64,000 nucleotides of DNA from Photorhabdus noenieputensis (GTDB lineage: Bacteria > Pseudomonadota > Gammaproteobacteria > Enterobacterales > Enterobacteriaceae): positions 1-64,000 of the forward strand of contig NZ_RCWC01000032.1 of NCBI RefSeq assembly GCF_018448935.1. Direction: 5' to 3'. The translations under genes were made by a program, and so were the position numbers. Below, in pieces: positions 19,119-29,572 of the stretch. The notes beneath the pieces were generated by a model that saw only the letters and a list, made by a program, of their open reading frames with translations, had not been told where the DNA came from and ran no database searches. The stretch's first letter is position 1. Every line of letters begins with the position of its first letter.

Positions 19119-22007
19119 TTACAGAGTTGCTACCATCGCTGTACCAACCTGTTTATAATCCTCATAAGAGGAATGAGCATTGATATTTATCGTCGCTAAT
19201 AATGAACGCATGGAAAGTGCCATTTCCTCAGACCAAACTTTAAGCCTCATCATAATATCTATTTGAGCTAATGTTTTGACTGTATTATCTTCCTTGCCAA
19301 CAATATGTGAATTAGCTAATAGCACTTCATCACTCTGCCATGACAATAGTTCAGTTAATATTTTCACCATATTAACTTTATCGTTACTTTTATTACTCTT
19401 ATTGACTAGCTCCAAATAACGCAATATTTTATCTTCCGCGTTATCTAAAGAAGAAACTAATTGCATCCAATCTCGGTAGCGACTGAAATAATAAATAACC
19501 GATAAAGAAAGTTGCGTATTCTGGCAGCCAAACCATTCAGGATGTTCAGAAAAATGCTTCAACATCACAGTACTCAGTTGGAAAGTCTTAATCACTGAAA
19601 TATATCGCGATAAATCATACATCAGTACTAAATAATCCTGACCGATCATCTCTGGCTGTAAATTCTTATTATCAAACAGTTCAAATGACTTTAATAAAAA
19701 ATCGTAACTACTTGAGCCGTTCCAGTTTAAAATAAATAGAGGGAACGGTTGTGATAGCTGAAATGCATTTGCCAACATACTAGCCGATATTGCATTTTGT
19801 GCGGATTGAGTTTGAGTAATAATTGCAGCCCATTGCTCAGTAATAGATACTTTTATTTTATCATCAAGCAATATGTTTTTTATCGCTTTATTAATTTCAT
19901 CAGTAACATTAACATCAGGCTTAACTAAACCATATTTTTGGTGAGATACCGCATCTAAAACAGTTTGACGTGGAGTTAACCAATCAATCAAATCACCATT
20001 ATTATCCAATGTAGGTAAGATATTTGATGATAAACTTTCCAGGGTTAAACTTGCTGAATTACGATGCAATCCAACTTGATTAATAAAGGCCACCTGTGCC
20101 GCATTGCCGGTCATAACCACTTCATTAGCTGGTAATAAGAATAGTTGAAGCGTACCAACAGATAATTTATTTATTCTCAACCATTCTGTGGTTTGCTCCA
20201 TAGCAATCATAATATCAAACATATCTGTTTGCCGATTATTTCCTGCCTGCGATAAATAAGGCATACCAGCGACCTGTTTTAATACTTTATTGCCACCTAT
20301 CAGCGTTAACAAAACCACACCTTCCTGTGGTGTTAACCCCAAAACTCTCGACAATCGCACAATGCGATAAAACGCAGAAACAACAGGAAGTGAACATGTT
20401 AAACTCTTTTTGCCTATCGATTCAGCAATTAATGGCGCTAATAGAGCAAAATCCTTCGCTGCAATTTTTAATCCAGCACATAACTTGCCAATAATCTTAT
20501 CATCCTGTTTTGTCTCGGAATAAAATTCACGATCATCAATCACCAATGGCGCATCAAATAACGAAGGTGAATTGAAAATCTGATCAAAGAAAGAAATAGC
20601 TGTGCCCGTCGAGAAAGGGGTAATTTGATATATCAATGCGGCAAAATCATCAGGCGAAATATGATATTTTTTACTCCAATGATGAAAAATTCCTAACATA
20701 CGTAAGGTATTATCATTCATCTGTAACTGTTTATTTGCCTCCCCTTCTGCCCGCATAGTTGCCGTCACCAATAAATCAAGTTTATCTACCGGCAAATTAA
20801 CCCATTTCCACAACCGTATCATGCGATTTAATCTATCAAAGCGTTCATGATTTACACCGGATAGTTTATTTACCGCTTGTGGCAAATGATCACTGGAGAC
20901 AAATTCACGATACAAATGTAAAAAATCACTCTCTTTTGCATTTGGCCCATTAATAAAAACAGCGCCATAACTATAAGGAGCCGCAGGTATAGCTAAATTA
21001 AGCACATTTTTAGATAATCTCACATTATTTTGTTCTAATACCGTCCCTTTATTGGTAGATATTCCTTTTATACACAATAATTGCTCAACTTCTGCGACAG
21101 AAAGAGTTGTTTGTGTAGTGAAAGTTGATAACAATTCAAGTAACTCTGCACTACTAACGCCATAATTATCCTGATAGAATTGGCTATTAGACGCATTCAA
21201 TGGCTCATTAATTATTTTTTGTTGGCAAATACCTAGTTGATTTGCTAAAGGGGCGACAAATTCTCCATTAGCAGTATTCAGATTGGATTTAAGAAAATAA
21301 GGATAACGCTTATCTGTCTGTTGCATCATTTCCAAACAAAAAAGTTTTTTATTATCAAATGTTAAGTTAATTTGGTTTTGCGCATAATCATAAGGGAGTT
21401 GAAATGGATAACGTACATTAGCCAAAAGATCATAACTGGATAAATTTGCCTTTCCTTGTTGTTTTAATATAGCTTGCAAACGTTGACTTAGCATAGTATT
21501 AACCAATGACAGTGTTGAAATCTCCTGATTAATACTGACATCATCCAGCATTAAATGCGCTAAATCAGAACGGCGCTCATCGATTTTAATTGCCTCATCC
21601 TCTGCATTGAATTCAATATCCATCGCTAATTTATAAATCTCTGCTAAATAAGCAACCGGTGAATTATTTGCTTCCGGTGCGCCATTTGGGCAGTACTGCT
21701 GCCAATTATCCTGAAATAAGGATTGATATTGAGGACCTTCTTTTAATGAAAGCGAAGAATAATTTTTGGCATATGTATTATGAGTGTAATGCTGCTGGCG
21801 AAATTTACGGGCTATTTGTATAGCATAGCTGTTTGCCATATCATAAATATCTGCTACCTGATGGTTTGAATTATACTTCTCTAAAAATATATTACGGGGA
21901 GTTCTTATAATATCAAAAATAGATTTATAACCTGATTCCATTATCTTATCGGTAAAGTTATATTTATTACCTAATTTATTTAGCAACGGGCTAATATCAT
22001 GACTCAT
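19119..22007 (-). CDS. tccA: Insecticidal Tc toxin A subunit, N-terminal half (TccA)
   Basis: A 962-residue protein, close to the length of known TccA. The N-terminus matches the VRP1/SpvA-like start of TcA chains (LGYKSIFDI-type motif as SGYKSIFDIIRTPRNIFLEK shortened, then SPVAYLAEIYKLAMD near 135 and RRSDLAHLMLDDVSIN near 165). The remainder is helical shell domain. It forms the outer alpha-helical shell of the TcA bell together with TccB, whose gene starts 46 bp downstream. Start ATG 22007 follows AAAGGCGATCCT. No signal peptide, as usual for Tc proteins. Confidence 0.9.
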   Translation of the reverse strand: MSHDISPLLNKLGNKYNFTDKIMESGYKSIFDIIRTPRNIFLEKYNSNHQVADIYDMANSYAIQIARKFRQQHYTHNTYAKNYSSLSLKEGPQYQSLFQDNWQQYCPNGAPEANNSPVAYLAEIYKLAMDIEFNAEDEAIKIDERRSDLAHLMLDDVSINQEISTLSLVNTMLSQRLQAILKQQGKANLSSYDLLANVRYPFQLPYDYAQNQINLTFDNKKLFCLEMMQQTDKRYPYFLKSNLNTANGEFVAPLANQLGICQQKIINEPLNASNSQFYQDNYGVSSAELLELLSTFTTQTTLSVAEVEQLLCIKGISTNKGTVLEQNNVRLSKNVLNLAIPAAPYSYGAVFINGPNAKESDFLHLYREFVSSDHLPQAVNKLSGVNHERFDRLNRMIRLWKWVNLPVDKLDLLVTATMRAEGEANKQLQMNDNTLRMLGIFHHWSKKYHISPDDFAALIYQITPFSTGTAISFFDQIFNSPSLFDAPLVIDDREFYSETKQDDKIIGKLCAGLKIAAKDFALLAPLIAESIGKKSLTCSLPVVSAFYRIVRLSRVLGLTPQEGVVLLTLIGGNKVLKQVAGMPYLSQAGNNRQTDMFDIMIAMEQTTEWLRINKLSVGTLQLFLLPANEVVMTGNAAQVAFINQVGLHRNSASLTLESLSSNILPTLDNNGDLIDWLTPRQTVLDAVSHQKYGLVKPDVNVTDEINKAIKNILLDDKIKVSITEQWAAIITQTQSAQNAISASMLANAFQLSQPFPLFILNWNGSSSYDFLLKSFELFDNKNLQPEMIGQDYLVLMYDLSRYISVIKTFQLSTVMLKHFSEHPEWFGCQNTQLSLSVIYYFSRYRDWMQLVSSLDNAEDKILRYLELVNKSNKSNDKVNMVKILTELLSWQSDEVLLANSHIVGKEDNTVKTLAQIDIMMRLKVWSEEMALSMRSLLATININAHSSYEDYKQVGTAMVATL

Positions 22008-22141
22008 AGGATCGCCTTTATTTATTGTAAATATATGGATGGGTATTTTATCTAAAAACGATAATAGGCTTGAGAACAGAGATGCAATAAAGAATAAGAA
22101 GTTTATTGCATCATCTGATGGTTATTAAAAGCAGTTAGTTA

Positions 22142-24457
22142 TCAACTGATTTTCGGCTCAAGTGTAATCAGAGCATATCCCGCACGATTGGGTTTATTCT
22201 TATGTGTCACTCTGAGTAAAACAATTTCCGAACGAGTAATATCATTTGGTGCAGTATAAGTTGCAGTATATTTTTCGATGTCATCACCAAACTCATTTTT
22301 TATGACTTCTGGTTCACCTACCTTAATATTTCCTCTTGCAGGCATAAGGCTCCATTCACTTGGAGAAGTCAAATCATTACCGACAGAAGAGAACTTCATT
22401 ACAGCATCGGGTGTTAATAACTCTTGATTATAGCTAGGATCAATCTTGAATTCAGCTATAGTACTTTTACTGATAAGCAAAATATTAACTTTATCTAAAT
22501 CGCCATTATCAGCAACAGCCGTCACCGTAACCATATTATATCCGGCCGGGAAAGAAGCTGGAGGCGTATATTTGCCATTCGCATCAACAACGCCATAAAC
22601 AGTACCCGTTTCCACACTCCAATTCACTTTCTTATTGCCATAAACAGTAAAATTGGCTTCCTTATTAACATCATTCTCATTGATAACAACAAAAGAAGGA
22701 CTAACCGATACTGAGGAAGGCAACAGAGTGACAACCGCTGAAGCTTTAGCGTTTGTTTTTGAGTCTGTCGCCGTAATTGTCACAATTTGACTATTCCCTT
22801 TTATCTTAGTTGGTGCCGTATAATCTCCGGTATTAGCATCAATACTGCCCAATTCCGCTGGAGTAATGGACCAATTTACCGTTGCATTGGTGTTGGTTGT
22901 AAATTTATGCTTAGTTTTCACTGGCATAGTTAATTGAAGATCATTAATTTTAAAAGCGGTTGATGTTGGAGAAATATCACCAAATAGCACCATATCCCCA
23001 GGCACATACACTTTATCAAATTCAAGATAATTGCTTTCAGGAAACAGAAGGTGATTAACCGCAAATAGACTAATGCTATCTAATTTAATCTTTGCAACAT
23101 TGGATAAATTATTTTCAACAACACCTTTAACAATTTCTGCTGTTTTATTAATAAACTTTTCTTTAGGGTAAAAATGTATTCCCCAAACAGGTTCATCTAG
23201 TTTGTCATATCTGGTGCTCATTCTATTATTTAATTTTAATTCAATCTCATCATTATATTTTACATGAGGCGTAATATCTATCGAACCATCAATATAAAAA
23301 TCAATTTTAGACTTGTACCAACCACCGCTTATCGGAGAATCGTTAAGAATACCAACTGGTTGGGTAAAATGATAAGAGTGGCCATTATTATCCTCCCCAG
23401 AAAAGACAATTTTTTCCTTGCCTGGTTTAATATGCATTCCTGAATAGGGGATCTTGGCATTCTCTAACCACATATTACTGTTATCATGATATTTCACCAT
23501 TCCTGTCCATACTGTATACCCTCCTCCTTCATATTTTACAGGTTCATTGCTCTCAGCATACCCACTTGTTATATTCAAATAGCTAGCTGAGTCATCCGAC
23601 TGACTATCTAACTTAACTAATTCTAAATTTACACCCGTTGAACTCGGTAATAAACTTTCATATTGCGGCTTAAGGATATTCTCAAAAAGTGTCTTATTAC
23701 TGATAATTAGCGTCGCAGAACGATTATCCGGTATCAAATAAGGAAAATTACTTGAGTTAATTGGTAATTTTCCACCGTTAGGATTATAGTTTGTTGCAAT
23801 AAATAACAACACCGCCCCATGACCATAATTATTAGAACCATATAAATTAGCACCGGGTGCCGGTTGAGTTCTAATTTTAAACATTATTGGAACCAGTCCA
23901 GCCATATTATCCAGCTTCAAAATACCTAACTCATAAGTTACGTCATTATCTTTAAGCCAATTACGGAAAAACTCCTTGACTTCTGCTGGCGCATCATCAA
24001 TAACATTGACTACATTCAAATTTCCCTTTTTAAATTCAACAACAACTTTTCCATCATTATCAACAGAACCTGTCGCCGCAATCAAGTCTACGGTTATTGT
24101 CATATAGTAATCATTATTCGGCGTAATTCTTTGATAATTCTTTACTCTACCGTCATCATAAAGTTCTATTATCGTGCCAGAAATAAAGTTTAATTTTACC
24201 GTTGCCTTAGAACTCTCAATTGATGAATTTTCAAAGGAAATTAACGGCACTCCCAATATCAAATTATCAAATTTTATCTTTTTATTTCCACTTTCCCAGC
24301 AAATAGGCGAAAAATGTGTACCTTCACTTACTTTTCTTACATATTGCTGTTCAAACAGCATATTTATTTTAGTTCTATCATAGGCAGCAATAATATCCCA
24401 TTCCAAAGTCTTTGTTTTACCGTTAAAATCATCAATAATGCTATTTTCCGTGGTCAT
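22142..24457 (-). CDS. P47/OrfX-like (TULIP-type) protein with Ig-like repeats, Tc-linked
   Basis: A 771-residue protein, first gene of the toxin operon. Its start (TKTLEWDIIAAYDRTKINML) recalls the P47/OrfX proteins of clostridial neurotoxin clusters, which have lipid-binding TULIP folds; that assignment comes from memory of the W-D-I-x(4)-D/S start and is moderate. From about residue 500 there are three Ig-like (Big-type) repeats, each with a WS core: VNWSITPAELGSID, VNWSVETG and SEWSLMPARGNI. I placed the start at ATG 24457, with AGGTGAT upstream; an ATG at 24481 lacks an SD. The gene lies 134 bp before tccA on the same strand. No signal peptide is seen. Function is unknown; helper of Tc toxin is inferred from position. 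Confidence 0.7.
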   Translation of the reverse strand: MTTENSIIDDFNGKTKTLEWDIIAAYDRTKINMLFEQQYVRKVSEGTHFSPICWESGNKKIKFDNLILGVPLISFENSSIESSKATVKLNFISGTIIELYDDGRVKNYQRITPNNDYYMTITVDLIAATGSVDNDGKVVVEFKKGNLNVVNVIDDAPAEVKEFFRNWLKDNDVTYELGILKLDNMAGLVPIMFKIRTQPAPGANLYGSNNYGHGAVLLFIATNYNPNGGKLPINSSNFPYLIPDNRSATLIISNKTLFENILKPQYESLLPSSTGVNLELVKLDSQSDDSASYLNITSGYAESNEPVKYEGGGYTVWTGMVKYHDNSNMWLENAKIPYSGMHIKPGKEKIVFSGEDNNGHSYHFTQPVGILNDSPISGGWYKSKIDFYIDGSIDITPHVKYNDEIELKLNNRMSTRYDKLDEPVWGIHFYPKEKFINKTAEIVKGVVENNLSNVAKIKLDSISLFAVNHLLFPESNYLEFDKVYVPGDMVLFGDISPTSTAFKINDLQLTMPVKTKHKFTTNTNATVNWSITPAELGSIDANTGDYTAPTKIKGNSQIVTITATDSKTNAKASAVVTLLPSSVSVSPSFVVINENDVNKEANFTVYGNKKVNWSVETGTVYGVVDANGKYTPPASFPAGYNMVTVTAVADNGDLDKVNILLISKSTIAEFKIDPSYNQELLTPDAVMKFSSVGNDLTSPSEWSLMPARGNIKVGEPEVIKNEFGDDIEKYTATYTAPNDITRSEIVLLRVTHKNKPNRAGYALITLEPKIS

Positions 24458-24481
24458 ATAATCACCTATTTTAGACGTCAT

Positions 24482-24853
24482 AAAAGATTTGTTATTAGAG
24501 GAAGCGTATTAGACAATAGCTGCCGCTATCATATTAATTAAATAATATGAAAGTAATCACTAGAATAATTTATATTCGTGTTCTATTGCCAACTTAGACA
24601 TAAGTTGAATGAAAAATATATATTATTCAATTTACCCTAATAGATTAGCAATCAATTAGGATATATATGATAAGCATAACATATATTAATGAAAATATAA
24701 TACAGTGAAACATTAATAAAAAACATGTAACGGCTAATATATAATATTAGCCATATAATTAATATTTAAATACAAAAAGCAATAATTACACTGTAAAACA
24801 TATATTATAAGTTCTGTGAATACTAAAAACCCTTTCTATATAATTTATTCTGT
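24482..24853. other. AT-rich intergenic stretch upstream of the Tc operon
   Basis: About 370 bases, more than 75 percent A+T by eye, separate the toxin operon from the ammonia-lyase gene; both are on the - strand. Apart from short A/T palindromes (TTGAAT and ATTCAA near 24605-24630) I see no gene, RNA or repeat. It should hold the Tc promoter and the end of the ammonia-lyase transcript. Confidence 0.4.
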
Positions 24854-25822
24854 CTAAGATTGTTTTGACAGCAAAGCACAATAACGCTCAATATCCACAT
24901 TACCGCCACTGACAATGATCCCAACTCTCTGTCCTTGCAACTGCGTACTCATTTGGCGTACAGCAGCAAAACTCAGGCAGCCGGTCGGTTCGACAACCAT
25001 TTTCATTCTTTCCGCATAAAAACGCATTGCATCCACCAATTCTTCATCAGAAACAGTGAAAATATCATCAACATTTTTTTGAATAATATCGAAAGTATAT
25101 TGCCCAAGATGTTGAGTTTGCGCGCCATCAGCAATGGTTCTAGGCGTATCGATATGAATAATTTTGCCCTGACGAAATGATTGTTGAGCATCATTACCGG
25201 CTTCCGGCTCTACACCATAAATTTTACATTCAGGAGAGAAATGGTGGGCAGCAAGCGCACTCCCTGAAAGCAGCCCTCCACCACCGAGGCAGACAAACAA
25301 CGCATCCAATTCCCCAACTTCTTCAAACAGCTCTTTTGCCGCGGTTCCCTGTCCGGCAATAACGTGCGGATGATCATAAGGAGGAATTAAGGTCATCCCC
25401 TGCTTTTCTGATAATTCACGGCCAATCTGTTCACGATCATCCGTATAACGATCATAAAAAACAATTTTACTGCCATAACCTTCAGTCGCTGCTACCTTAG
25501 CCGCTGGCGCATCGAACGGCATAATGATTGTCGCCGGCATATTCAGTATACGAGCCGCCAATGAAATCGCCTGAGCATGATTACCCGATGAATAAGTCAC
25601 AACCCCATTGCGGCGTTGTTCGTCACTAAATTGTGATAGCGCATTAAAAGCACCACGAAATTTAAATGCTCCCATTCGCTGATAATTTTCACATTTAAAA
25701 AATAACTTGGCTCCAGTCATTTCATCAGCAGTGCGGGAAGTCAGAACTGGCGTACGATAAGCATAACCTTCCATACACCGGGCAGCAGCAATAACATCAT
25801 CATAAACAGGAATATTTTTCAT
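24854..25822 (-). CDS. PLP-dependent threonine/serine dehydratase family (threo-3-hydroxyaspartate ammonia-lyase-like)
   Basis: A 322-residue fold-type II PLP enzyme. The PLP Lys is K54 (GAFKFRGA), the substrate loop is SSGNHAQA (78-85) and the phosphate loop GGGGL (180-184). There is no C-terminal ACT domain, so it is not the biosynthetic IlvA. Length and motifs fit the serine racemase / threo-3-hydroxyaspartate ammonia-lyase / catabolic threonine dehydratase group; the substrate cannot be settled from sequence alone. It probably shares an operon with the tetR gene 67 bp upstream. Confidence 0.85.
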   Translation of the reverse strand: MKNIPVYDDVIAAARCMEGYAYRTPVLTSRTADEMTGAKLFFKCENYQRMGAFKFRGAFNALSQFSDEQRRNGVVTYSSGNHAQAISLAARILNMPATIIMPFDAPAAKVAATEGYGSKIVFYDRYTDDREQIGRELSEKQGMTLIPPYDHPHVIAGQGTAAKELFEEVGELDALFVCLGGGGLLSGSALAAHHFSPECKIYGVEPEAGNDAQQSFRQGKIIHIDTPRTIADGAQTQHLGQYTFDIIQKNVDDIFTVSDEELVDAMRFYAERMKMVVEPTGCLSFAAVRQMSTQLQGQRVGIIVSGGNVDIERYCALLSKQS

Positions 25823-25889
25823 AGGAATAACCGTAAGTTATACGAAATAGCAGACAAAATATCTACTCCAGGAAAACCTATCAAAATAA

Positions 25890-26510
25890 CTATAATTCAG
25901 AATCTCTGTGCGCCTGATTAATAATTGCTTTTGCCATCCATTTAGTGATCTCAATAATTTCTTCATTATCCATCTGCCAAATATCTTTCATCACCAAAAA
26001 GACCTCAGAACCATAAATCAGGGAAAAAGCACGGATGACATTTTCCAAAGTATCCGGCGGAAAATGCCCTTTTAATGGCTCAACAACCATTGCCAAGATA
26101 TCTTTACGATGCCCACGAACCAATTTCTTTTCCTGTTTATCCTCAGATAAACATCCCTGAGCCCATTGCTGCAAGGAAACCAGCAGAGCAGCTCGTAACG
26201 CGCCTTCATGTTCAAACATGCGAGGATAGGCAAAATTCAACAACTCAATAATCCGCTCCTCCGTTTTTTCACTGGTCGGCTTCCAGGTAAGAATCGGCCC
26301 AAGGCTGGCACCAACAATCGCATCAATTAAATCACTTTGAGTCGGAAAATAGCGATAGGCCGTTGCCCTGGAAACACCAGCATGCATTGCCAATTCAGAA
26401 ACCGAAGGTATCGCTCTCTGTTCAAAAAGTTCCAACGCCGCATTTATTAGCAATGTATAAGTTTTTTTCCGAGTACCGGTAAAATGAGTTTTCTTCTTCG
26501 AGTCCATCAT
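25890..26510 (-). CDS. TetR/AcrR-family transcriptional regulator
   Basis: About 206 residues. The N-terminal HTH reads LINAALELFEQRAIPSVSE then AGVSRATAYRYFPTQSDLID. The C-terminal ligand domain has no recognisable specificity. Starts at ATG 26510 or 26507; a GTG at 26516 is in frame, just upstream. It stands ahead of the ammonia-lyase gene and divergent from the Tm-1-like gene, with a 16-bp palindrome (26638-26653) between them as a likely operator. Control of both neighbours is inferred. Confidence 0.88.
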   Translation of the reverse strand: MMDSKKKTHFTGTRKKTYTLLINAALELFEQRAIPSVSELAMHAGVSRATAYRYFPTQSDLIDAIVGASLGPILTWKPTSEKTEERIIELLNFAYPRMFEHEGALRAALLVSLQQWAQGCLSEDKQEKKLVRGHRKDILAMVVEPLKGHFPPDTLENVIRAFSLIYGSEVFLVMKDIWQMDNEEIIEITKWMAKAIINQAHRDSEL

Positions 26511-26637
26511 CCCCACAACTCTTTCACAATAAAAATCGCTAGATTAACACTTATGGTTAAAATACTTTTTCGCTATCATCACTCTACTCAACTATCTACA
26601 AAACGATCAAATTGATTCATCTTATTTATGGATAAAA

Positions 26638-26653
26638 TGAGATGACTGTCTCA
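26638..26653. promoter_or_regulatory. Candidate TetR operator
   Basis: TGAGA (26638-26642) and TCTCA (26649-26653) form a palindrome around a six-base core, in the divergent region between tetR and the Tm-1-like gene. It touches a possible -10 (TAAAAT, 26633-26638), which would suit repression. Confidence 0.45.
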
Positions 26654-26746
26654 ATTTGATAATATAACAGTGATACTTGAGTCCCATCTTGACTATAATC
26701 TGTCCATGAATGAGTAGTCAGCACTAGGGAAGTATTCATAATTATA

Positions 26747-27958
26747 ATGAAAAAAAACCAAGGCTATGTTTATATCGCTACTATTTTTGATACCAAACGC
26801 GCAGAAATTTTCTACGTTAGGGATCTGATCAAAAAAGCTGGCCTTGCTGTTCGAACTGTGGATTTGACTACTCAATCAGGCTCACTGGAAAGAGGTGCCG
26901 ATATTACTGCTCAAACAGTAGCAGAATATCACCCGCAAGGTAAAGAAGCCGTTTTCTGTGGTGATAAGGGGAAAGCCATTTCCGCGATGTCAGTTGCTTT
27001 CAATGTGTTTTTATCAAAACAAACTGATGTTTTAGCAATTCTAGGTTTGGGAGGTTCCTGCGGCACAGCACTGATCACACCGGCAATGCAATCTTTACCC
27101 GTAGGGATACCAAAACTTATGGTTTCTACTATGGCTTCCGGTGATGTTTCTGGCTATGTGGGTGTTAGCGATATATCCATGCTGTATTCAGTCACCGATG
27201 TATCCGGTCTTAACCGTATCTCTCGCCAAGTGTTAAAAAACGCGGCCAACCAAATTGCAGGGGCTGTCTATTTTCATGAAGAGAACAATATTGAAGATAA
27301 ACCGGCTATTGGTCTGACGATGTTTGGTGTGACGACACCTTGCATACAGTTATTAACCAGAGAGTTGGAACAGCAGTATGATTGTCTGGTTTTCCACGCA
27401 ACCGGTAGCGGTGGCAAAACAATGGAAAAACTAGCCGAAAGCCGTTTGCTTCACAGTCTACTGGATATCACTACCACTGAAGTCTGTGACTATCTGTTTG
27501 GTGGTGTTCTTGCCTGTGACGCTGACCGTCTGGGGGCAATCGCCCGCACGCAAATACCTTATATTGGCTCTTGCGGAGCGTTGGATATGGTGAACTTTGG
27601 TCATCTAAACACTATCCCAGAACGCTACAAATACAGGCAATTTTACCGTCACAATTCGCAAGTAACATTAATGCGCACCATACCCGCAGAGAATCAGCAA
27701 ATGGGAATTTGGATCGCTGAAAAACTCAATCAGTGCGAAGGAAAAGTAAAATTCATTATTCCAGAAGGTGGTTTTTCCGCTTTGGATATTAAAGATGGGC
27801 CATTCTGGAATCCCGATGCTAATCAAGCATTTATCCAAGCTTTTGCAGCTACATTGATAGAAACGGAAAATAGACAACTAATTAAAAGCCCTCATCATGT
27901 GAATTCACCTGATTTTTGCCAACAGGTGATTAACGAATACCGGCAGATGATGGCTTAG
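26747..27958 (+). CDS. Tm-1-like ATP-binding domain protein (UPF0261)
   Basis: A 403-residue protein of the UPF0261/Tm-1 family. Its start ([20 protein letters not shown]) and [15 protein letters not shown] match the ATP-binding module first seen in tomato Tm-1, a viral-RNA replication inhibitor. Other family motifs are [15 protein letters not shown] and [10 protein letters not shown]. In many bacteria it is paired with a PEP hydrolase/TIM-barrel gene; no such partner is here. The ribosome site (GGGAAG) is distant and weak. The molecular function in bacteria is not established. Confidence 0.88.
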   Translation: MKKNQGYVYIATIFDTKRAEIFYVRDLIKKAGLAVRTVDLTTQSGSLERGADITAQTVAEYHPQGKEAVFCGDKGKAISAMSVAFNVFLSKQTDVLAILGLGGSCGTALITPAMQSLPVGIPKLMVSTMASGDVSGYVGVSDISMLYSVTDVSGLNRISRQVLKNAANQIAGAVYFHEENNIEDKPAIGLTMFGVTTPCIQLLTRELEQQYDCLVFHATGSGGKTMEKLAESRLLHSLLDITTTEVCDYLFGGVLACDADRLGAIARTQIPYIGSCGALDMVNFGHLNTIPERYKYRQFYRHNSQVTLMRTIPAENQQMGIWIAEKLNQCEGKVKFIIPEGGFSALDIKDGPFWNPDANQAFIQAFAATLIETENRQLIKSPHHVNSPDFCQQVINEYRQMMA

Positions 27959-28276
27959 CATCGACGGTAAGACCGTTGCAAAAACAACACTGACACTGAA
28001 AGATTATATACAACTAATTAATGACTAAGCAAAAAGTTGCCAAAAGAGGGCATTCTAATGCTATTGTTCTATCAGTGACGAACTTACGACGTGTCTGTTG
28101 GAACGTTGTACTAAAAGAAATTAAAGCGGTTGATTATTCGTGTTCTAAAGGGAAGCCATAAGAACTTCCTGTTAATAACCTTGCAGTAAGATGTTAGGAG
28201 TTAACAAACTAAATTAAAACATAAATATACCTGCTTTGTTTTCTCCCTTTCGGAGCTTATTTCCGTCAACACCAGG
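27959..28276. other. Gene-poor stretch between the Tm-1-like gene and tnaB
   Basis: About 320 bases without a convincing gene. A 46-codon frame at 28021-28161 lacks a ribosome site. The right end leads into a strong + strand intrinsic terminator (28277-28307), which is far from the Tm-1-like stop and suggests a separate short transcript (see ncRNA entry). Confidence 0.4.
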
Positions 28277-28307
28277 CTCCTGCGGCCCCCACCGCAGGAG
28301 TTTTTTT
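28225..28307 (+). ncRNA. Candidate small RNA ending in an intrinsic terminator
   Basis: On the + strand a pyrimidine-rich stretch with a small hairpin (CTCC CTTTC GGAG) is followed by a single-stranded spacer and then a strong terminator. This is the layout of Hfq-dependent sRNAs. I cannot match it to a named sRNA, and the 5' end is a guess. It could instead be the 3' UTR of the upstream gene. Confidence 0.3.
28277..28307 (+). terminator. Strong Rho-independent terminator
   Basis: CTCCTGCGG (28277-28285) pairs with CCGCAGGAG (28292-28300) across a six-base loop, followed by seven T residues (28301-28307). It is directional for + strand transcription and overlaps the last two bases of tnaB on the other strand. 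Confidence 0.88.
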
Positions 28308-29550
28308 ATGAATAAACCGGCAATAGATTAAAATTTGATAAGATATGCGCGACAGCATTCAGTACACCAAATAGAAAAATCAAGCCGATCATCACATTAC
28401 CTCCCCAAACCCTATACATAGGACTGCCAAATCGCTTACGAGATGCTCTGGCAAGTAATGCGGGAACGATAGCCGCCCAAACTGTCGCAGCAAGGCCGGC
28501 AAAACCAATCGCATGAATAAAGCCATTCGGGTAAATCATTCCACCAACCATTGGCGGAAGAAACGTCACCAACGCCGTTTTGAAACGCCCTAACTTGGTA
28601 TCATCAAATTTAAGCAAATCAGCCAGATAATCGAACAACCCAAGCGTGACACCAAGGAATGAGCTGGCAACCGCAAAGTTAGAAAAGAGCGTTAATAATA
28701 AGCCCAGAGCTGAACTGTTCAATCCTCCACTTAATGATTGAACCAAAACATCAATATTGCCCCCTTTTGCGATAATTGCGACAAAATCAGGCCGGGAAAT
28801 ATTGCCCATTGTTCCAATCAACCAGATCAAATAAAGCACCAAGGCCATTGATGTGCCAATAAACAGGCATCTCTTTATTTTCTCTGGCTCTTTTCCATAA
28901 TATTTCATCAGGCTAGGAACATTGCCATGATATCCAAATGAGGCCAGGCAGAAAGGTAAAGTCATTAATACATAAGGCCAGTAAGTTGAATTGATTTCAG
29001 TTGTATTAAACAATACTGCTGGTTTAACGTTATAAAGCAAACCGCCAAACGTCATGAAGAAAGTTAATACCTTAGCACCAAGAATAATCGATGTTATCCG
29101 GCTGACAGTTTTAGTACTTAGCCAGACAATAAATGCCACAACCAAAGCAAATAAAAAACCAGCAAACCCAGGAGAAAGATCTATCGATACCTCCCGCATA
29201 GCATGTTGAATAATCGATCCGCTAGCGGAAATATAAGCGTAGGTCAGTATATATAAAACAAAAGCAAGGGTAATACCATTAATGATATTCCAACCATTGC
29301 CCAATAAATCTTTCGTGATGGTACTGAAACTGGAACCAATCCGATAATTAAGATTGGCTTCCAATATCATTAATCCTGAATGCAACATGCAAAACCAGGT
29401 AAAAATTAAAGCGGCAATTGACCAGAAAAACCATGCCCCTGACATGACCACCGGTAAAGAAAACATGCCCGCACCAATAATCGTTCCACCAATGATCATG
29501 GCACCGCCAAATAAAGATGGAGACGATTTTTCTATCGACGAAGTAGCCAT
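28306..29550 (-). CDS. tnaB: Tryptophan permease TnaB (HAAAP family)
   Basis: A 414-residue protein with about 11 membrane segments, of the Mtr/TnaB/TyrP aromatic amino-acid permease family. The family start is [20 protein letters not shown], with [15 protein letters not shown] in the middle. It lies downstream of tnaA on the same strand, 105 bp away, as in E. coli, so it is called TnaB and not Mtr. It brings in tryptophan for TnaA. A 32-bp ERIC remnant sits in the gap before it. Confidence 0.92.
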   Translation of the reverse strand: MATSSIEKSSPSLFGGAMIIGGTIIGAGMFSLPVVMSGAWFFWSIAALIFTWFCMLHSGLMILEANLNYRIGSSFSTITKDLLGNGWNIINGITLAFVLYILTYAYISASGSIIQHAMREVSIDLSPGFAGFLFALVVAFIVWLSTKTVSRITSIILGAKVLTFFMTFGGLLYNVKPAVLFNTTEINSTYWPYVLMTLPFCLASFGYHGNVPSLMKYYGKEPEKIKRCLFIGTSMALVLYLIWLIGTMGNISRPDFVAIIAKGGNIDVLVQSLSGGLNSSALGLLLTLFSNFAVASSFLGVTLGLFDYLADLLKFDDTKLGRFKTALVTFLPPMVGGMIYPNGFIHAIGFAGLAATVWAAIVPALLARASRKRFGSPMYRVWGGNVMIGLIFLFGVLNAVAHILSNFNLLPVYS

Positions 29551-29572
29551 ATGCGTTACCCTAGCGTTGCTT

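Noticed and set aside
28021-28161. 46-codon frame upstream of the + strand terminator
   Set aside because: No ribosome site and no family; probably chance.
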